In this document: positions 41,615-43,738 of the stretch, piece after piece
How positions within the stretch are numbered: position 1 is the stretch's first letter
Layout of the letters: each line of letters opens with the position of its first letter
Source: UBA2144 sp043819035
GTDB lineage: Bacteria > Patescibacteriota > Gracilibacteria > Peribacterales > Peribacteraceae
Length of the DNA stretch: 43,738 bases
Assembly (NCBI GenBank): GCA_043819035.1
Contig: JBDRFD010000029.1
Span: 1 to 43,738, forward strand
Direction of reading: 5' to 3'
The notes under the pieces: model-generated
The model's input: only the letters and a program-made list of their open reading frames with translations
What the model was told of the DNA's origin: nothing
Databases searched by the model: none
Made by a program: the position numbers and the translations under genes

Positions 41615-43207
41615 CTACACATCAGCGACAATTCCTAAATATTTTTTGAAGTAATTTCTCAGTCCATCATCAACAATGTAGATATATGTTCCGTGTATTC
41701 CCCGTGTGAGCAGTGTCTTATAAATGTTAATTATATAGCGTTTCAATTCTGCTGGGTCTTGTATGCCTGCATGGCCTTTTGTATCAAAGTACAACTCTTT
41801 ATTAACGACAAACGTTTTATTTTCAGAATCATACGATAGCTCTGGTCCAATGATGACACCAACGTAGTTCAGGTCATACCCCTGTATGGTGTGAATGCAC
41901 CCCACTTCGTTGATTGCATTTGGAGAATTCACCCAGTCGTGCGACGTGCTATTCCATACCAATTTGATGCCATCGATCTCAATGTCATAATCTTGCGCTT
42001 GCTCATCCTTTCCCTTCTTCGTGTTCCAAGGCCAAGCATATCCAGCCACGACGCGACAGAGTCCGTGTTCTATTTCTCGTTGCTTGATGTCGTTAAGGAA
42101 TGGGCGAATATCCTCATACAATCGAAATTCGTATTCACCGAATTTACGTGTGGTTGGCACCTGTCGATTGAACAGATGCTCGATGAAATCGATGTACTCT
42201 GTTCCGCCCTTCACTCTCACCTGTGTGGAAAGTTCAAAGTAGTCGGTATGGATAGCATCAAAGTCTTCTGCGCGTACATCGGAAGGCTTAATCGATTGAT
42301 TCTGATCGTAGAAAAGAACGTGGGCGCGAGACGACTGTAGAATCCAGTTCAGTTCAGTAGCATCTTCCGGTAAGTTTAATTGCTTGTTTATGGCATCAAA
42401 GGCGGCGTAATTCGTGATATTCTTACGTCGGCGCAGTCGGTGCGCCTCATCAACGATTAAGAGGTCGTATCCGCCTCTGGTTGCATCTGCTGGGCCAATG
42501 ACCATAGAACTCTTCAGCCCTTTTACGTGCCTGAAGACCTTTTGGACCGTTTTGCGCAGAGACATCATTGGCACCACCAGTCCCACATTCAGATGTTGCG
42601 TTTTCTCGTTTTCCTGCAGATATTTGAAGAGGTAGATGGCCAAGATTGTCTTGCCTGTGCCAGGCTTGCCGTTGACGATATAGGTGTGACTTTTTTGTTG
42701 TTCTAGATCTTCCACAATAGAGTGGGCGACAGACATTTGATCTTCCGTGAGTGATTTGTAAGGGGAATACTTAAAAAGATCGCCATTCTTGATTTCAGCC
42801 ATGGTATGGGTGGCCAGCTCCATCTCACGCAACTTTTCCCATGCAAGCTCGAACTTAGTCTTGTATCGTTCTTTGTCGTAGTAATTGTGATCCTTCATGC
42901 CTCCGTTTCCATTCTGTAGAATAAAACGTCCATCGCCGGACATGTACTGGATCAGCCACGATTCTATGTCCAGCGTTGCAGAGACGTTGAATTCCTCATC
43001 AGAAATGACATGCATGGTGGAAAGCTTCCGCTTCTCTACATTTTCGTAATGTTGTTTGCAACGAGAGAGAAGATGGACAGTTTGGCCGATGTAGACCTCT
43101 TTACCGTTTTCCGATACGTAAACGACAGGCCAATTGGTACCAAAGTAGTATTCTCTCCATCTCTGAAACGATTCGGGCTTGAACGGGAGGGAGTAGATTT
43201 TGGCCAT
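41615..43207 (-). CDS. GIY-YIG nuclease fused to a DUF2075 (Schlafen-like group 3) helicase
   Basis: The protein has 530 residues. Residues of about 25-90 are a GIY-YIG endonuclease domain (WPVVYVSENG, EVYIGQTVHLLSRCKQHYEN, with ESWLIQYM downstream carrying the usual glutamate). From about 150 follows a DUF2075 superfamily 1-like helicase: Walker A VNGKPGTGKTILAIYL, Walker B LLIVDEAHRLR, FYDQNQSIKPSDV (motif III), STQVRVKGG (motif IV-like) and GCIHTIQGYDLNYVGVIIG (motif V/VI-like). Such fusions are seen among phage-defence genes, though I cannot name a characterised system. It starts 2 bp after the stop of the MazG-like gene, so the two are coupled. The TM0106-type nuclease follows. Confidence 0.88.
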   Translation of the reverse strand: MAKIYSLPFKPESFQRWREYYFGTNWPVVYVSENGKEVYIGQTVHLLSRCKQHYENVEKRKLSTMHVISDEEFNVSATLDIESWLIQYMSGDGRFILQNGNGGMKDHNYYDKERYKTKFELAWEKLREMELATHTMAEIKNGDLFKYSPYKSLTEDQMSVAHSIVEDLEQQKSHTYIVNGKPGTGKTILAIYLFKYLQENEKTQHLNVGLVVPMMSLRKTVQKVFRHVKGLKSSMVIGPADATRGGYDLLIVDEAHRLRRRKNITNYAAFDAINKQLNLPEDATELNWILQSSRAHVLFYDQNQSIKPSDVRAEDFDAIHTDYFELSTQVRVKGGTEYIDFIEHLFNRQVPTTRKFGEYEFRLYEDIRPFLNDIKQREIEHGLCRVVAGYAWPWNTKKGKDEQAQDYDIEIDGIKLVWNSTSHDWVNSPNAINEVGCIHTIQGYDLNYVGVIIGPELSYDSENKTFVVNKELYFDTKGHAGIQDPAELKRYIINIYKTLLTRGIHGTYIYIVDDGLRNYFKKYLGIVADV

Positions 43208-43209
43208 AT

Positions 43210-43560
43210 TTATAGCTGGTTATATTTGTGGTGCTTGCCTTTGGATTTGCTGACAGGATACTTATTGGCATTCTTCTGCAGTTTTTCCTCCATAGCCTGC
43301 AGCAAATCAATTCCCAAGTTATCCGAGAATTCAAAGAGATAAATGGCCACATCTGCTATCTCTTCTCCTATCTCATCTTGGTGTGTTTTTACGTACTCTT
43401 CTACTTCTTCCTTGTCTTTCCATTGGAAATGTTCCAGCAGTTCAGCAGCTTCAATTGTGATTGAGGCTGCCATACTCTTCGGATCGTGAAACTGCATCCA
43501 GTCACGTTCGTCGCGAAATGCTCTGATCTGTCTCAAAATTGTATTAAAATCTATCATCAT
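43210..43560 (-). CDS. MazG-like nucleotide pyrophosphohydrolase
   Basis: The protein has 116 residues, the size of the dCTPase/RS21-C6-type all-alpha NTP pyrophosphohydrolases. The family metal motif is present: EAAELLEHFQWKDKEEVEEY, followed by DEIGEEIADVAIYLFEFSDN (ExxE...ExxD). These enzymes cleave NTPs or dNTPs to the monophosphate and pyrophosphate. It is the first gene of the run with the GIY-YIG/DUF2075 protein. Two ATGs lie side by side (43560, 43557). An extended -10 box ends 6 nt before the first. Depletion of nucleotides during infection, or cleansing of modified nucleotides, are possible roles given the neighbours; both are inferences. Confidence 0.9.
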   Translation of the reverse strand: MMIDFNTILRQIRAFRDERDWMQFHDPKSMAASITIEAAELLEHFQWKDKEEVEEYVKTHQDEIGEEIADVAIYLFEFSDNLGIDLLQAMEEKLQKNANKYPVSKSKGKHHKYNQL

Positions 43561-43566
43561 AGGTAA

Positions 43567-43595
43567 AGAATAGCAGAATGCAATAATCGTGATAA
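43567..43595 (-). promoter_or_regulatory. Promoter of the MazG-helicase-nuclease run
   Basis: On the minus strand TTATCA (43590-43595), a 17-bp spacer ending in the TGC extension and TATTCT (43567-43572), then 6 nt and the ATG. Predicted leaderless mRNA. The remaining bases to the window edge show nothing I can name. Confidence 0.6.
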
Positions 43596-43738
43596 ATTAT
43601 CAGAACTGTCCAAAGAAACTTTAGAACAAACTTGGTTGCGGACCAGCTCTGATGCGCAGCCGATTGAGTGTATTTGGCCTCAATGAGGCTAATTCGACGA
43701 ATTGAACTCTATGGAGAATGACGGTGGCAATCATTCGT

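Noticed and set aside
1..43738. UGA recoding to glycine as in Gracilibacteria and SR1
   Set aside because: dnaE, hepT and other clear genes end at TGA with full-length products, and no family domain is broken by internal TGA.
1..43738. CRISPR array
   Set aside because: No regularly spaced repeat of 23-40 bp with unique spacers was seen; the tandem repeats are 7-9-nt micro-repeats without spacers. The Cas4-like nuclease at 40019 belongs to the TM0106 type and has no cas neighbours.

Overview
The window looks like a chromosomal segment of a Patescibacteria/CPR bacterium, perhaps a Peregrinibacteria-like lineage. This is an inference from gene style: many secreted or coiled-coil proteins without recognisable relatives, small accessory modules, little use of Shine-Dalgarno sites, and standard informational genes. 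The genetic code appears standard, because TGA, TAG and TAA all end clear genes, so UGA is not recoded as in Gracilibacteria. No species is claimed.

Layout. Left edge: ssb (minus strand, two OB-folds, running off the window). 1.3-11.2 kb: a tight plus-strand run of five large, cysteine-rich proteins, each with a signal peptide and none recognised. 11.6-12.6 kb: a type IV prepilin and a repeat-rich gap. 12.6-17.1 kb: dnaE and a TsaC/Sua5-family gene. 17.1-18.3 kb: two small unknown genes and an insertion-sequence integrase remnant. 18.3-20.7 kb: nrdR and aspS, divergent. 20.9-23.1 kb: a coiled-coil protein, a HEPN/MNT toxin-antitoxin pair and tRNA-Leu(UAG). 23.1-25.8 kb: a large coiled-coil protein and a small partner. 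25.9-29.1 kb: mfd. 29.5-33.1 kb: an island holding a His-Asp-Pro repeat protein with an in-frame amber codon, a lipoprotein and an IS200-type TnpA. 33.0-34.6 kb: dnaN followed by a DnaA-box-rich, AT-rich gap that is a good oriC candidate. 34.6-36.9 kb: a GlmU-like nucleotidyltransferase and a ComEC-like metallo-beta-lactamase-fold protein. 37-39.9 kb: small unknown genes, a GC-rich structured intergenic region, and an unknown gene flanked by inverted repeats of about 157 bp. 40-43.6 kb: a minus-strand run of MazG-like hydrolase, GIY-YIG/DUF2075 helicase and TM0106-type nuclease that resembles a defence module.

Three window-wide patterns stand out. First, the 3' ends of several genes (pilin, coiled-coil gene, tRNA-Leu, dnaN, and more doubtfully nrdR) recur as detached direct repeats downstream, with accessory or repeat DNA in between, as if elements had inserted at gene 3' ends and restored them. 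Second, many first-in-transcript genes have a TAnnnT -10 box only 6-9 nt before the start codon and no Shine-Dalgarno site, which predicts leaderless mRNAs. Third, most intergenic gaps, and even the dnaE reading frame, contain palindromes built from 7-9-nt tandem micro-repeats of differing sequence. All functional statements rest on motif recognition by eye; no database search was run.
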